From Nannochloropsis salina CCMP1776 (taxonomy: Eukaryota; Sar; Eustigmatophyceae; Eustigmatales; Monodopsidaceae): a stretch of DNA of 64,000 nucleotides. How positions within the stretch are numbered: the stretch's first letter is position 1; every line of letters begins with the position of its first letter. Below are positions 20,722-30,076 of the stretch, piece by piece. The position numbers and the translations under genes are program-made. The notes beneath the pieces were generated by a model. The model did no database searches. It worked only from the letters and a program-made list of their open reading frames with translations, and had not been told where the DNA came from. The stretch lies in the NCBI GenBank assembly GCA_004565275.1, contig SDOX01000021.1, forward strand, positions 916,230-980,229, in the 5' to 3' direction.

Positions 20722-21236
20722 TAGAGAGGACGTGGAGAGGTGAAGGGGGAGCGGAAACCGGACAATCGGCATGACGAGGGGGAGGGAGGGGCAAGTTGGA
20801 GGGGGAAATGGGGGCAAAGTACAAACTGCGAAGAAAATCAATGAGCGGATAGAGCCTGTGTAGAGGTGTTGAGGACGCCGACAAGCGAGAAGGAGCAAGG
20901 CTCCACGGCTGTCACTTTCTTATGTCTACTTTTCTTTCCATTTTCTGTCTCAAACCGCAAACGCCCCCTGGCGAGGTTCGAACGCTCAGTCTGCAGCTTT
21001 TGGGCTGTGTTAGGACCTGGCATGTATGTATAGAAAGGTAAATTGCGTCGCCTGGGGCGCAAGCCTCCTCGGACGTCGTGCTGCTCCTGCCGGGAGATCA
21101 CGTCGGCTGGTGGGATGGATGACCCCTTCCAGCAGCAGGGCGCTGCATTGCCCCCCCTCCATGTCCCCCTTTCCTTCCTCCCTTGCCTGCCACCCTCTCC
21201 CTCTTTGCCAATCCCTCCTCTCGGCTTTCCCTTTCC
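20722..21236. other. Convergent intergenic region
   Basis: A 515-bp gap between the 3' ends of Mis18 and the TspO-domain gene. A tRNA-like GGTTCGAAC string near 20973 was examined and does not fold into a tRNA arm. No gene was seen. Confidence 0.4.
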
Positions 21237-22910
21237 CTAACCCTTCTTGGTCGGGAAGCGCGTGGGCGTGCCGTTCAAGAGCCAGATCGAGTAGTTCAGA
21301 GAGGTGGCGATGAACACCCACACTGCGGTCGGCACCAGAAGATAGGCGGCCCGAGGCAGCACGCTGTAGAAGGCGTAACAGGAGGCAGCCAGGGAGGCAT
21401 AGAAAGCGTACATGACGCTGAGTCCGAAGCCTATTCTCTTCTCCCCGAAGAAGACCAGGTTCCAGAGGTCTCCCAGGGTCAGGTGCAGCAAGTAGAGCAC
21501 GACGGGCACATTCAGGGCGTCGCGATCGAGCAGGCGCCAGACCAGGACCAAGGCGGCGGTCTGCAGGAGCTTCAAGGGGACCCAAACGAGAGGGAAGACG
21601 ATGGGACGGGGGGTCCACGTGGGCTTCTTCAGGACCCGGTGGTACCAGCCCATGTCCATCTGGGTGCAGAGGAAGCCGACCTTCTCGCTGAGGAAGACGG
21701 CGGAGAAGGCCGTGAGGACGTCCAGGGAGAGGAGAAGCCGGGGAGTCAGCTTTCGGCTGGCGCCCGCCGCTTCCACCCCACGCCCCACCGCAGTAGCCAC
21801 CGCCACCAGCAGAGCCCACTGGCACGTTGCACGGAGCGAGAGGACCGTGAAGGCATTCCAGTCCAGGATTTCGCCGTCTTTGCTCTTGCTCGTGGACGGC
21901 CCGCCGGTGTTCCAGCCCAGGAGAGCTCCCCCCTTGGTCCTGGTGACGAAAGCCAGCTTGTTCTCCTTGCTCCTCCCCGGGGAGATCGAGGAGAAGGCCC
22001 GTTTCAGATAGCCCCAAATCGACGTGGAAGATGCGTGAGGCTTTTTCGCTTTGGCTAGCATCTTGCCTTTGGCTTCTTGCCGCTGCCGCTGGTCTTGCTC
22101 TTTTGACTGTCGTCGCTTTTCCTCCTTCTCAAGTCGGTCTTGCCGTTTCTTAGCGTCCCGCCGGGCCTGCTCCTCCTTGACGGCGGACTTCTTCGAGTCC
22201 CTCGTCCCTGAAGCCTTGCCCTGCTTGTTGCTCTTCTTGTCGGCCTGCGTTTTCGTATACCGGGAGCACGTAATGCCCGCTATTTGAGTCAGGAGGCCGG
22301 CCAGGGCAAGAACTGGCGCCGTGTAGAAGATCGTCGACTGAATGGCGCGGGCCACGGCAACCAATGGCTTTGCTGCGGGTCCCAAGTGGCTTGTTAGCTC
22401 ATTCACGTCCAAGTCTACATCCATCCTCAAACCCTTTTGGCCATCGCTACCATAGCTCACGCGAGCAGCCCCTACCAGGTCCTCGTCTTCCTCCATCCGC
22501 TGGTTTCCACCCCCACTTTTTGTGGCCCCACCTTTTGAATCTGAATCGCTACTTTCACGTGTCTGTTCGTATGTGCAACAAAATGTTAAGGTTCCTTGAA
22601 AACGGGGTCATCGCCTCACTGTTCCCGATCATTTCTCTAGTAGATGGTCCGTTCCGCCCTTTCCCGCGTCCAACAAGGAACTCACCCGTATTCTGGAGGC
22701 CTCCGATTCAATCACAGGCTCTGCTCGGATCTTAATGCCACCCCGCCTTGCCAATAATCGAGATATCGAGGCGGGATCCATGGTGGAGGCGGCGTAGGAG
22801 GAGGGAGGGTGGGAGGCGGCGGGAAGAGGGGGAAGATCACTGATTCCACATGCCCTTCCCGCGAGAACACCTGCCAAGAGAAAGGCCACGGCCACACGGC
22901 CGGTCCCCAT
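21237..22910 (-). CDS. TspO/MBR-domain membrane protein with long charged N-terminal half
   Basis: Two exons, minus strand: 22686..22910 and 21237..22562 (123-bp intron, CGG|GTGAGT to AACAG|ACA, phase 0), about 516 residues. The start is a signal-peptide-like MGTGRVAVAFLLAGVLAG. A hydrophobic segment (IFYTAPVLALAGLLTQIAGI) is followed by about 70 very charged residues predicted to be coiled (QARRDAKKRQDRLEKEEKRR). Two further membrane segments precede a C-terminal TspO domain: WYHRVLKKPTWTPRPIVFPLVW, LHLTLGDLWNLVFFGEKR, and the closing SLNYSIWLLNG with family Trp, Pro and Asn residues. TspO proteins bind tetrapyrroles and sterol-like ligands in mitochondrial or plastid membranes. Typical TspO is about 160-190 residues, so the first 350 residues are extra. 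It is divergent from the plastid-targeted DHQS-II gene. The acceptor site is the least certain part. Confidence 0.8.
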
Positions 22911-23262
22911 GATGCGTCTCTGCAGCCACCTGACTACAGAGAGTACCTGCACGTGCGTGGGATGCGATGAGTGGGGCAACACGTCGCGGCGCGTAGCAAC
23001 AGAAGCGAAGGTCCGGTCTCAAGGCGGGCAAATCGCTGGCATCGTGTTTCCCTTTCTGGAGAGAGACGGCGGTGCCGCCTCTTTTTGGAAGGCCGAAATG
23101 CCAGAGCACATTTCTGACCAAGTTTCATTCATCAACACTGCAGCACGCTTCATGCTGGAGGGTTTGACCGCATGCCGCCCCTCTTGAATGGCTCGGAGGA
23201 ACTCTTCGTGCAAAGGCACCGGACGTGACAAATTGCGCTAGCGGAGGGGAGGTTGCTGCGAT
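22911..23262. other. Divergent promoter, TspO / DHQS-II
   Basis: A 352-bp gap between two start codons whose products both carry hydrophobic targeting leaders. It must contain both promoters. No individual element was recognised. Confidence 0.4.
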
Positions 23263-24531
23263 ATGCCCCTTTTCTGCTGGAGGCTCCTTCTCGTCTTTCA
23301 GCTGTTGCCGTACTCTGCTTTCTCGTGGAGTCACTCTACCTCCTCAAAGGTCACGCACCCGCCACCGGTGCACAGTTGCGGCCGTGGCTCGCGCCCGCGC
23401 AACCAGGTTCAGATGACATCTTTCGAGCTGTGGGTGGACGTGAGAAATACCAAGGCATTCATTCCTCAGGGAGCGAGCCGCTGTTTGACCCGTCACGCTC
23501 CCTCTGAACCTTTAGACGTTCCTTACCTTGTAGAGGAGGAGGCGACAAGTCGCCTCCAGGACGATCATGAGAGGTTGGTGGGAGCAGTCTTGGCCATCAC
23601 AAAGCCGGAGGACGTGACGAAGGCTATCAACCTTATTGGCAGCGTTGACTGGGTGGTGCTCGATGCATTCATCGACTGGATTCAAATACCATGCGAAAAC
23701 GTCATCGCTGCAGCCCAAGGCGGGCCGACCCGAGTATGCGTGGCGGTAGAAGACGTGGAGCAGCTTTCCGGCGTGGCGTTCGCGTTGGAGACAGGAGTAG
23801 ATGCCGTGTTGCTGAAGCCTGGCCCCGACCAACTCTGGTCTCACGCGCGACGAATACAGGCCGAGAAGAATGAAAAAATGCTGCCGGCCTCGGAGGGCTC
23901 AGGTGCCCAAACCGTCTTCCCTAGCGCGGTAGGAAAGGAGCAAGAGCACGTGCAGCTCGTGCCTGCCAAAGTGGCGGAGGTCGTGCCGGGGGGCGTGGGC
24001 GATAGGGTCTGCTTGGACCTGGTGCAGCTCCTCAAGGTCGGGGAAGGCTGTCTCGTAGGTTCGTCGGCCAAGGGACTGATCCTGGTGCAGGCCGAGGTCC
24101 TGGCGACCACCTACATAAACCCTCGCCCCTTCCGGATCAACGCCGGGCCCGTGCACTCCTACGTGTTGATGGAGGATGGGAGCGCCAAGTACCTGTCCGA
24201 GATCCAAGCGGGAGACCGAGTCAGAGTGGTCAGTGCGGACGGGCACTCACGGGGAGTGACGGTGGGCCGCTGCAAGATTGAAAGCCGACCGCTCTTGAAG
24301 GTGTCGTTTCAATGGCCGGCTGGGGGCGAGGGCAGGAACGAGGGAGGGACGCGAACGGCACAGATCTTTTTGCAGCAGGCAGAGACAGTCTGTCTGGTGC
24401 GCGGGACGGCGGAGGGGGGCGGTTGCACCAGCGTGACGAGGCTGCAGGCAGGAGACATGGTGGTGGTGAGGGCGCGGAGCCAGGGGACTCACCTGGGAAA
24501 CGCCATAAAGGCACATGTGGAGGAGAAATGA
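23263..24531 (+). CDS. 3-dehydroquinate synthase II (archaeal AroB' type), plastid-targeted
   Basis: A single-exon 422-residue protein. Residues 1-23 form a signal peptide ending YSA|F, a typical entry site for heterokont plastids, followed by a basic Ser/Thr-rich transit stretch. The mature part matches COG1465/DHQS-II: ELWVDVRN at the start, GVDAVLLKPGP, GDRVCLDLVQLL, EGCLVGSSAKGLILVQAEVL, RPFRINAGPVHSYVLMEDGSAKYLSEI and AGDRVRVV. In archaea this enzyme makes 3-dehydroquinate from 2-amino-3,7-dideoxy-threo-hept-6-ulosonate with NAD, a route to aromatic amino acids unlike the bacterial AroB reaction. Whether the algal enzyme uses that substrate cannot be read from sequence. A second half rich in Gly/Glu linkers (GEGRNEGG, EGGG) differs from archaeal forms. 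Identity is strong; pathway is inferred. Confidence 0.85.
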   Translation: MPLFCWRLLLVFQLLPYSAFSWSHSTSSKVTHPPPVHSCGRGSRPRNQVQMTSFELWVDVRNTKAFIPQGASRCLTRHAPSEPLDVPYLVEEEATSRLQDDHERLVGAVLAITKPEDVTKAINLIGSVDWVVLDAFIDWIQIPCENVIAAAQGGPTRVCVAVEDVEQLSGVAFALETGVDAVLLKPGPDQLWSHARRIQAEKNEKMLPASEGSGAQTVFPSAVGKEQEHVQLVPAKVAEVVPGGVGDRVCLDLVQLLKVGEGCLVGSSAKGLILVQAEVLATTYINPRPFRINAGPVHSYVLMEDGSAKYLSEIQAGDRVRVVSADGHSRGVTVGRCKIESRPLLKVSFQWPAGGEGRNEGGTRTAQIFLQQAETVCLVRGTAEGGGCTSVTRLQAGDMVVVRARSQGTHLGNAIKAHVEEK

Positions 24532-25253
24532 CATATTTAGGATATCTGAACGAAAAGAAGGGAGGGGGGCAGCGATAGTACATAATGAGATAGTTCTACA
24601 GTAATGAGACGCGACGTGTGAGGCGGCTTCCAGCCCCTTTACCTGGGTCTTTGTTTCCTTCCGCCTATTTATTGCACGCCCACCACTCCGTCTTGTCTAT
24701 ATCCTCCGTCACACTCTACATCCCTCACCCCTCTCTTCCCTCACAAGGATCCTCTACATCCCACATGCCCCTCCTCTCTCACGAGGGAGCAGGTCTTTTC
24801 TCACCTTTGTGGACCGTTTGAAATTGCCCCTCTCTCTGCCTCCCGATCCGTCCCTCCCAAGCGCTGGCTGCAGGCTCCTCCTTCCCTTTCCCATCCTCAG
24901 AGTCCGAGGCGGCTCCATTTGGCATCCTTGGAACCGCTCGCTTTCTCTCTCGGGCCGCTCGGACCCGGGGGCTGCCCGCGAAGACAGGGGCACCCACCGT
25001 GTGCCCCCTCAGTCCTTTTCTATGCTTTACATGCCTGTATAAGAGCCCTATTGTTCCAACCCCGCAGGCACTCGCTCTGTCGACCCCCCGCCAACATCCC
25101 ACGACGGCCTCCAGACCCCCCTGGCCGATAAGCCGGAGTCTGGCTCTGAGCCTCCCGGCCTGTCACGGGGTGCATTGTATTTACTCTTGTCAAGATTACA
25201 CGTCTTCATGAAATTTATGCCGCATTCGTTTTATCCAACTCTTGAATTCACAC
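24532..25253. other. Convergent intergenic region, pyrimidine-rich
   Basis: A gap of about 720 bp between the 3' ends of DHQS-II and the acetyltransferase gene. It is rich in C/T runs. The short frames here show no family features. Confidence 0.4.
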
Positions 25254-26633
25254 TCAGCGAGAAGCACCACCCACCATCGCCGCCGCTCCTCCCTCTACCC
25301 CGCCCCTCCTAGACGGGCCCGGGCTGAGATGAAAGTACCCTCGGCTGTCCTGAGTCAAGGGAGCTGTCTCTTCCTCCCGCACGCTAAAACCGCTGCCGAT
25401 GACACCACTGCCGCCACTGCCTGGGCCCTTGACACGGCCCCGCCGACCGCTCGACCCCACCAACGCCTCCTGCACCTCCCTCCCTTCCTCACCCTCCTCC
25501 TGCCACCGCTCATCTGGATGCCGGTCCCCGGACGGGCGGAAATTCAGCTTCATGTAGTAGGCGTCCGCGCCGTCTTGGTAGTATTTCTGAACCGTCTCCA
25601 CCACGCGGTAGCCCAGCGAGTTCAAGTAGAGCTTCTGCGCCCCCCGGTTGCTGCACCGGACGTGGAGGGTGCTACAGTCCACCCCATACCGGAACTTCAT
25701 CTGCACGTGCAAGATTTCCATCAGCTCCCGCGCAATGCCCAGACGGCGAAAGTCATCCAGTACAGCCAGGGACGAGACGTGGCCCGTTTTCCGTCCCGGG
25801 TAGGCGCCAGCTGCGGCCGCGGCCCCTCCAAGGGGGGTGGAGGCCGGGGCGGGAGCGCCAGGTGAGGAGGAGGGGGGGAACGGGGGGGGGCTTGGGGGTC
25901 CTACGCCTGGAAAATAGTCCCCCTGCAGCTGCGAGGCTGTGCTGACACCCTCCGGAGGGCTCCGCTTCGATACCTCCACGCGGCCCAGCACGTACCCCAC
26001 AATCTTCTTCCCCTCCCCCCCCGTCTCGCCCGCATCGGTCGCAGCCCCGGCCCCGCGCTCTCCCTCAACGCGAGCAGAAGATTGCCTCTCCGCCACCAGA
26101 GCCAAGTACGGCCACTGCAGCAAGTGGTTGTAATAAAAGGCGTTCGGGTAGTTCTCGGGCAGTGTCTTCAGGTTGCAGGCTTCGATAGCGGGGATATCCT
26201 CCCGCCTCGCCGTCCGGATGCAGACTTGGGGCGGGGCGACTTCCAAGGTGTTTCCAGCGTACAATGAGGCCTTGGCTGACGCCGATGTCCTGATGCTATG
26301 GCTCGTCTTGCTCAGACTGCTCACATGATTCCCAGCGTTGCTTCCACAAGGATCCCTTTTGGAGGGCGAGCTATGGCCGGCTGAAGACCCGTCGACCCGA
26401 CCGAAAGGACTGGAACGTGTAAAAAAATGTCCCTGATCGTGTGCCGCGTTGCCAGCTGCGGCGCTAGCTGTGGCAGAGGCCTTCATTCCCGACCTGTCTT
26501 TATGGAAGGCCACATAGCCCCGCGCCCAGGCTGGGCGTTCTGGCGGCGTCACTACGGCAGCCGAGGTCCGAAGCAAGTACAAAAATAAGAGATTGGCCGA
26601 TAGCTCTCGGCGCATTAAAGAGGGGCCCAACAT
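25254..26633 (-). CDS. NAA10/ARD1-like N-terminal acetyltransferase with long leader
   Basis: A 459-residue frame from the ATG at 26631-26633; the frame is open further upstream but without another ATG. The GNAT domain lies in the middle: VCIRTARREDIPAIEACNLKTLPENY, LLQWPYLALVAE, KIVGYVLGRVE, HVSSLAVLDDFRRLGIARELM (the acetyl-CoA loop, RRLGIA), LHVRCSNRGAQKLYLNSLGY and KYYQDGADAYYMKL. These are NAA10 signatures rather than NAA20, NAA50 or RimI ones. Two disordered inserts interrupt it, one before IVGYVL and one Gly/Pro/Ala-rich before GHVSSL. The N terminus carries a hydrophobic run (LLFLYLLRTSAAVV), unlike cytosolic NAA10. The C-terminal tail is acidic, then basic, as in NAA10. The enzyme should acetylate protein N termini. 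The true start, and so cytosol or organelle, is unresolved. Confidence 0.75.
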   Translation of the reverse strand: MLGPSLMRRELSANLLFLYLLRTSAAVVTPPERPAWARGYVAFHKDRSGMKASATASAAAGNAAHDQGHFFTRSSPFGRVDGSSAGHSSPSKRDPCGSNAGNHVSSLSKTSHSIRTSASAKASLYAGNTLEVAPPQVCIRTARREDIPAIEACNLKTLPENYPNAFYYNHLLQWPYLALVAERQSSARVEGERGAGAATDAGETGGEGKKIVGYVLGRVEVSKRSPPEGVSTASQLQGDYFPGVGPPSPPPFPPSSSPGAPAPASTPLGGAAAAAGAYPGRKTGHVSSLAVLDDFRRLGIARELMEILHVQMKFRYGVDCSTLHVRCSNRGAQKLYLNSLGYRVVETVQKYYQDGADAYYMKLNFRPSGDRHPDERWQEEGEEGREVQEALVGSSGRRGRVKGPGSGGSGVIGSGFSVREEETAPLTQDSRGYFHLSPGPSRRGGVEGGAAAMVGGASR

Positions 26634-27343
26634 TTGCGGCAACGCGACTAATATGGATTTGGCAGAAGCTAGGACGAGTGCGAAGAGCAGAAGCCTGAGT
26701 CGACGCCCGAGGCTGCCGTACCGCACTTCTCACAAGCTTGGCTCCACACACCGCGCGTAAGGCCGGCCGCGCAGACGTGCCGTCTTTAAGAAGTGAAAGC
26801 AAATAATGAAGAAGAAGGGACTGTGAGAACTCCTAGACACCCACGCTCACTTAGTGGTGATCGGCCTTGACGGGCTCGGTCAGAAAAGTTTTTTGCAGGA
26901 AGAGGCGATTTCATCCATGTACACAAAGCATGCGTGTAAAGAACCGTTGATCACAACATGTATTTGACAAAGAGGAGACGATGCTGCTGCCTTTAAGCCG
27001 AGCATGTGCAACGCCGTCAGGCATTTGGCACTTGTTGGTGGTTATATCCTCTGGCACGCCGAGGGGACGCCGAGGGGCTCGAGACCAGCATCGCTGTGCT
27101 TCACCACTCGCCCCTTTCACTGACTTCCTGCGCAATTCGAGGTTCAAGGCCTACCTGCAAGCACACAAGTGGCCTTCACACTTCCTTTTACACTAGATTC
27201 TTGTGACAGACAGGTTTTTGGTTGGAACGAATGACTGGTCGCCTGCGCCTAGGATATTTTCTTACCTCCCCCAGTCGTAGCGCGCATGCAATCGCATAAT
27301 GTCGTCTCTTTACCTACAGTTGTTGCAGGCACCTTTATCAAAC
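26634..27343. other. Divergent promoter region
   Basis: A gap of about 700 bp between the acetyltransferase ATG (minus) and the lumen-protein ATG (plus). The acetyltransferase frame runs open to 26726 from a GTG, so a missing upstream exon is possible. No other gene was recognised. Confidence 0.4.
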
Positions 27344-28102
27344 ATGCGAGTGGTCACGTTTGCGTCATTTGCACTGGCTGTGTTTCCCTTCGTGACGAAT
27401 GCTTGGACAATGAAGGCCGGCATGTCTGGCTCGCAAGGTCGCTGCCGCATTCCCCCGTCAGCCAGTGCACCCCGGAGTCGAAGGGACGCCCTGTATATTG
27501 GATCCATCCCAGCCGTGACCTTGGGTTTCGCGGCGAGCGGCTTGATTCTACCATACACTAGACGAACAGAAGCCGCGTTTCCTTTCGGAGGAGATGGGGA
27601 CGTGGCAGGTCAGCTCGACGACGTTGCGCGGGCTCGTCAGAAGGTGGAAGAGGTCTTAAGTGGTCTTAAATCGAAGCAGCTGAAGGGCGGAAAGGATGAC
27701 TCCGCGACCGTCGTGCGATATATGGACGCACACTACAAGCCATTGCAGGAGAAAATGGTCACGTTAGCGCCCAAGATGAAGGTGGGCGACGAAGAAAAGC
27801 AGAAGCGTCTCGAGACTTTGCCGCTGCTCTTAAAGGGGCATCTATTCGAGCTGGCCGCCGCGGCGCGCACTGGAGTCGCTGCAGAGCAACTGCAAGAGAT
27901 GGAGGAAGTGGCTGAATCGGTGGATGAATTTTTGGCCCTGGCGCGAGAGTCTGGGAGGTATCAGGTGAGGGATTATCTTGGGCCCGCCCCGGAGTTCGAC
28001 GTCAAACGAGAATACGGACCTTTCGCCTGCGAGTTTTGGGGCAAAGTCCGCCTGCCCGAGAGTAACGTGTGCGTGTGGCCGGACGAGGTGGAGAAGAAAT
28101 AG
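27344..28102 (+). CDS. Thylakoid-lumen PsbQ/Psb31-like four-helix protein
   Basis: 252 residues from ATG 27344; an in-frame ATG at 27299 would add 15. The leader has three parts: a signal peptide (VVTFASFALAVFPFVTNA) cut before W, a basic stretch, and a twin-Arg second signal (RRDALYIGSIPAVTLGFAASG) ending TEAAF, as expected for passage across plastid envelopes and then the thylakoid membrane by the Tat route. The mature part is mostly helical and Lys/Glu-rich, with helices around QLDDVARARQKVEEVL, YMDAHYKPLQEKM, LPLLLKGHLFELAAAAR and EEVAESVDEFLALARE. This pattern fits PsbQ-fold extrinsic proteins such as Psb31 of photosystem II. The C-terminal block with CEFWGKV and a second Cys could form a disulfide. 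The family call is by leader and fold pattern only. Confidence 0.55.
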   Translation: MRVVTFASFALAVFPFVTNAWTMKAGMSGSQGRCRIPPSASAPRSRRDALYIGSIPAVTLGFAASGLILPYTRRTEAAFPFGGDGDVAGQLDDVARARQKVEEVLSGLKSKQLKGGKDDSATVVRYMDAHYKPLQEKMVTLAPKMKVGDEEKQKRLETLPLLLKGHLFELAAAARTGVAAEQLQEMEEVAESVDEFLALARESGRYQVRDYLGPAPEFDVKREYGPFACEFWGKVRLPESNVCVWPDEVEKK

Positions 28103-28331
28103 GGAGGCTCGGGTTAATGTTCTCACAAAGCGAGCTTGAGGGTGGGGGGAAGGGGCACGGTGGGTGAAAGCGAGGCGTCGGGACGTGAGTGTCGACCCGC
28201 CGTTTCTTCGGAAAGGAGAGGCATGCGTATCATGAGAAGAGTACACCCTGACAGTGTGAAGAATGGCATCGGCTCCACGCCCGTTCGAGACCCGGTCTCT
28301 TTCATTTGCAGGTCATGTACTTCTTGCAGCT

Positions 28332-29291
28332 TTAAACCCCGCTTCCTTCTGAGACTCCGTATTCCTTCCCCCCATTATATCGCTCTACTTCTTTCTCCGA
28401 CAAGGTGAATCTCCTTCGCACCTCCTCGATCCCGATCGCAGCCAATGCCGCTTCGTTCCGATCCGCTATCTTCTCGGTCAATCCTTCGTTCGCGTAGGCC
28501 CACACCCTCTCCGCTCGTAGCAAATTGAACACCGGGAAAGGCGAGCGCTTTTCAAAATGTATGGGATCCAGCTCCGACAGTCCACCCCCGAACGTGTACT
28601 GCGGATGGAATGCTGCCAAAAGGACGGGATGCTGAAGCTCCGACGCTTCCAAGGATGCCTCCAGGAAGCGCTCTGTCTCGTAGAACGCGGGAAAATCTTC
28701 GACAAAGGCGTCGGGGGCGAGGACGATGGTTGTGGCGGTCACGTCCTCGGGCGTCTCCACCAAGGCTCTAGCCTCTTCTAGGATATGTGCAATTATGTCA
28801 CTCCTTCTCCGGGCTCGAACAACGACGTAACGAACGGTGTTGTCTTGCACTACTTTCTCCGCAAAGGGGCAGAGTGGGATGCGAATGACCATATTATGTA
28901 TCCAAGCTTGGGTACGCGCTATGACAGCCGCATCGTCCATTGCAGACGGGGATGACGAGGGATTAGACGAAGAGGAACTGGTGGAAGAAGAGGCAGGCAG
29001 GGCTACGATTTTAGAAGGTAGAGGTGAGAGGCCAATTGGAGACACCGCGATTGTATGTGTGAAACCACGTGGACGAGTGGTGCTGCAAAAACGACGTCCT
29101 GGAAGCCTGTTTATTTCGTTTGTCCGTGCATGTGGTGATCTTCTGGTTGAAAAACCGGATGGTCCCCTGAGAAGGACGAGGGACAAACCAATCCGAAGGA
29201 CAGTGGATGTGGGACTTCTTCGATTTGACCAAGGCATGCAGGCACCTGTACGAGGGGTATCTACCGAACGTGAACAGTGTATGTGAATCAT
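28332..29291 (-). CDS. DUF1415-family protein, organelle-targeted
   Basis: 319 residues from the ATG at 29289-29291. The first 115 residues are basic, Ser/Arg-rich and end in a serine run, resembling a mitochondrial or plastid presequence. The body from MDDAAVIARTQAWI matches DUF1415: a helical start, VIRIPLCPFAEKVV (a conserved CPFA site), VRYVVV, TTIVLAPDAFVEDFPAFYETERFL, HPVLLAAFHPQYTFGG and RSPFPVFNLLRAERVWAYANEG, ending in ERYNGGKEYG. The family occurs in bacteria and algae and has no known reaction; the invariant Cys and His residues suggest a small-molecule or metal site, which is inference. It is convergent with the lumen protein and divergent from the HAD gene. Confidence 0.75.
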   Translation of the reverse strand: MIHIHCSRSVDTPRTGACMPWSNRRSPTSTVLRIGLSLVLLRGPSGFSTRRSPHARTNEINRLPGRRFCSTTRPRGFTHTIAVSPIGLSPLPSKIVALPASSSTSSSSSNPSSSPSAMDDAAVIARTQAWIHNMVIRIPLCPFAEKVVQDNTVRYVVVRARRRSDIIAHILEEARALVETPEDVTATTIVLAPDAFVEDFPAFYETERFLEASLEASELQHPVLLAAFHPQYTFGGGLSELDPIHFEKRSPFPVFNLLRAERVWAYANEGLTEKIADRNEAALAAIGIEEVRRRFTLSEKEVERYNGGKEYGVSEGSGV

Positions 29292-30076
29292 ACTCCGCCA
29301 CTCATTATATTTGATTATGGACCATATTCGACCACAATACCCTGTCACATAGTCACCGGCTAGAAGGCAACACACCAGCGCAGTGACCAGAGGTTGCTTG
29401 CCATATTGAGCACTTCCTCACAACACGACTTTATGCGCACACCATTATGGTCTTCCATCATCTTCGAAAAGCTAGCTTCGAATATAAAATTTGTTTTGAA
29501 GAGACCGGGCTTCATGCAGAACATTGTGGCTGCAAAGCATATGTTGGTCAGCGCAGCGTCTGAATGCTTCAGCAGGGAGGAGGTTGGTTGGAGCATTTAA
29601 GCTTCCATCAAATTTTTAATTAAGCCATGACATACCAGGACTTTCCCATTACCATCAGGCTCGGAGAAAGATGTCATTTTAATCCAAACGATTGGCAGAA
29701 CCTGTGAGACTCTTCGAAAGACCCTCGAGAGGAAACTGCCAGTGAAAGCAAGCGATTTTAGCGACTGGGCTCTCACTTGCCCCGCATCTACTCTCATAAC
29801 CTTTCCCCAATTCATTCACAGTGTCTTGTCCCCGGAGAACGAAATTACAGATTTTTTTGGCAGCGTTGTTACGCCTATTGGAAGTCAAAGTCGTCCGAAA
29901 TGGTATTGTGGGCTGTCAAAAATAGGCTGGGGCTGATATATACCAAGTAATCAAATTAAAACTTTTTTTGGTAAATACATTATTCATACGTAGAATAGTA
30001 TGAAGTCCAGTTATATCCATTTTGTATCTCTTTCACGCCTACAAAATATGCAAAGGCGAGTGTCGCCGCGAAACAG
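29292..30076. other. Divergent region, may hide first exon of HAD gene
   Basis: Between the DUF1415 ATG and the first clear HAD exon. The HAD gene still needs a start codon, and an upstream exon with a donor site probably lies here, but I cannot place it with confidence. No other gene was recognised. Confidence 0.35.

Noticed and set aside
20955-20995. tRNA-like GGTTCGAAC string
   Set aside because: Stem positions 49-53 and 61-65 do not pair on either strand and no anticodon arm is present.
21010-22017. 335-codon minus-strand frame within the TspO gene
   Set aside because: Overlaps the TspO domain in another frame and has no family-like pattern.
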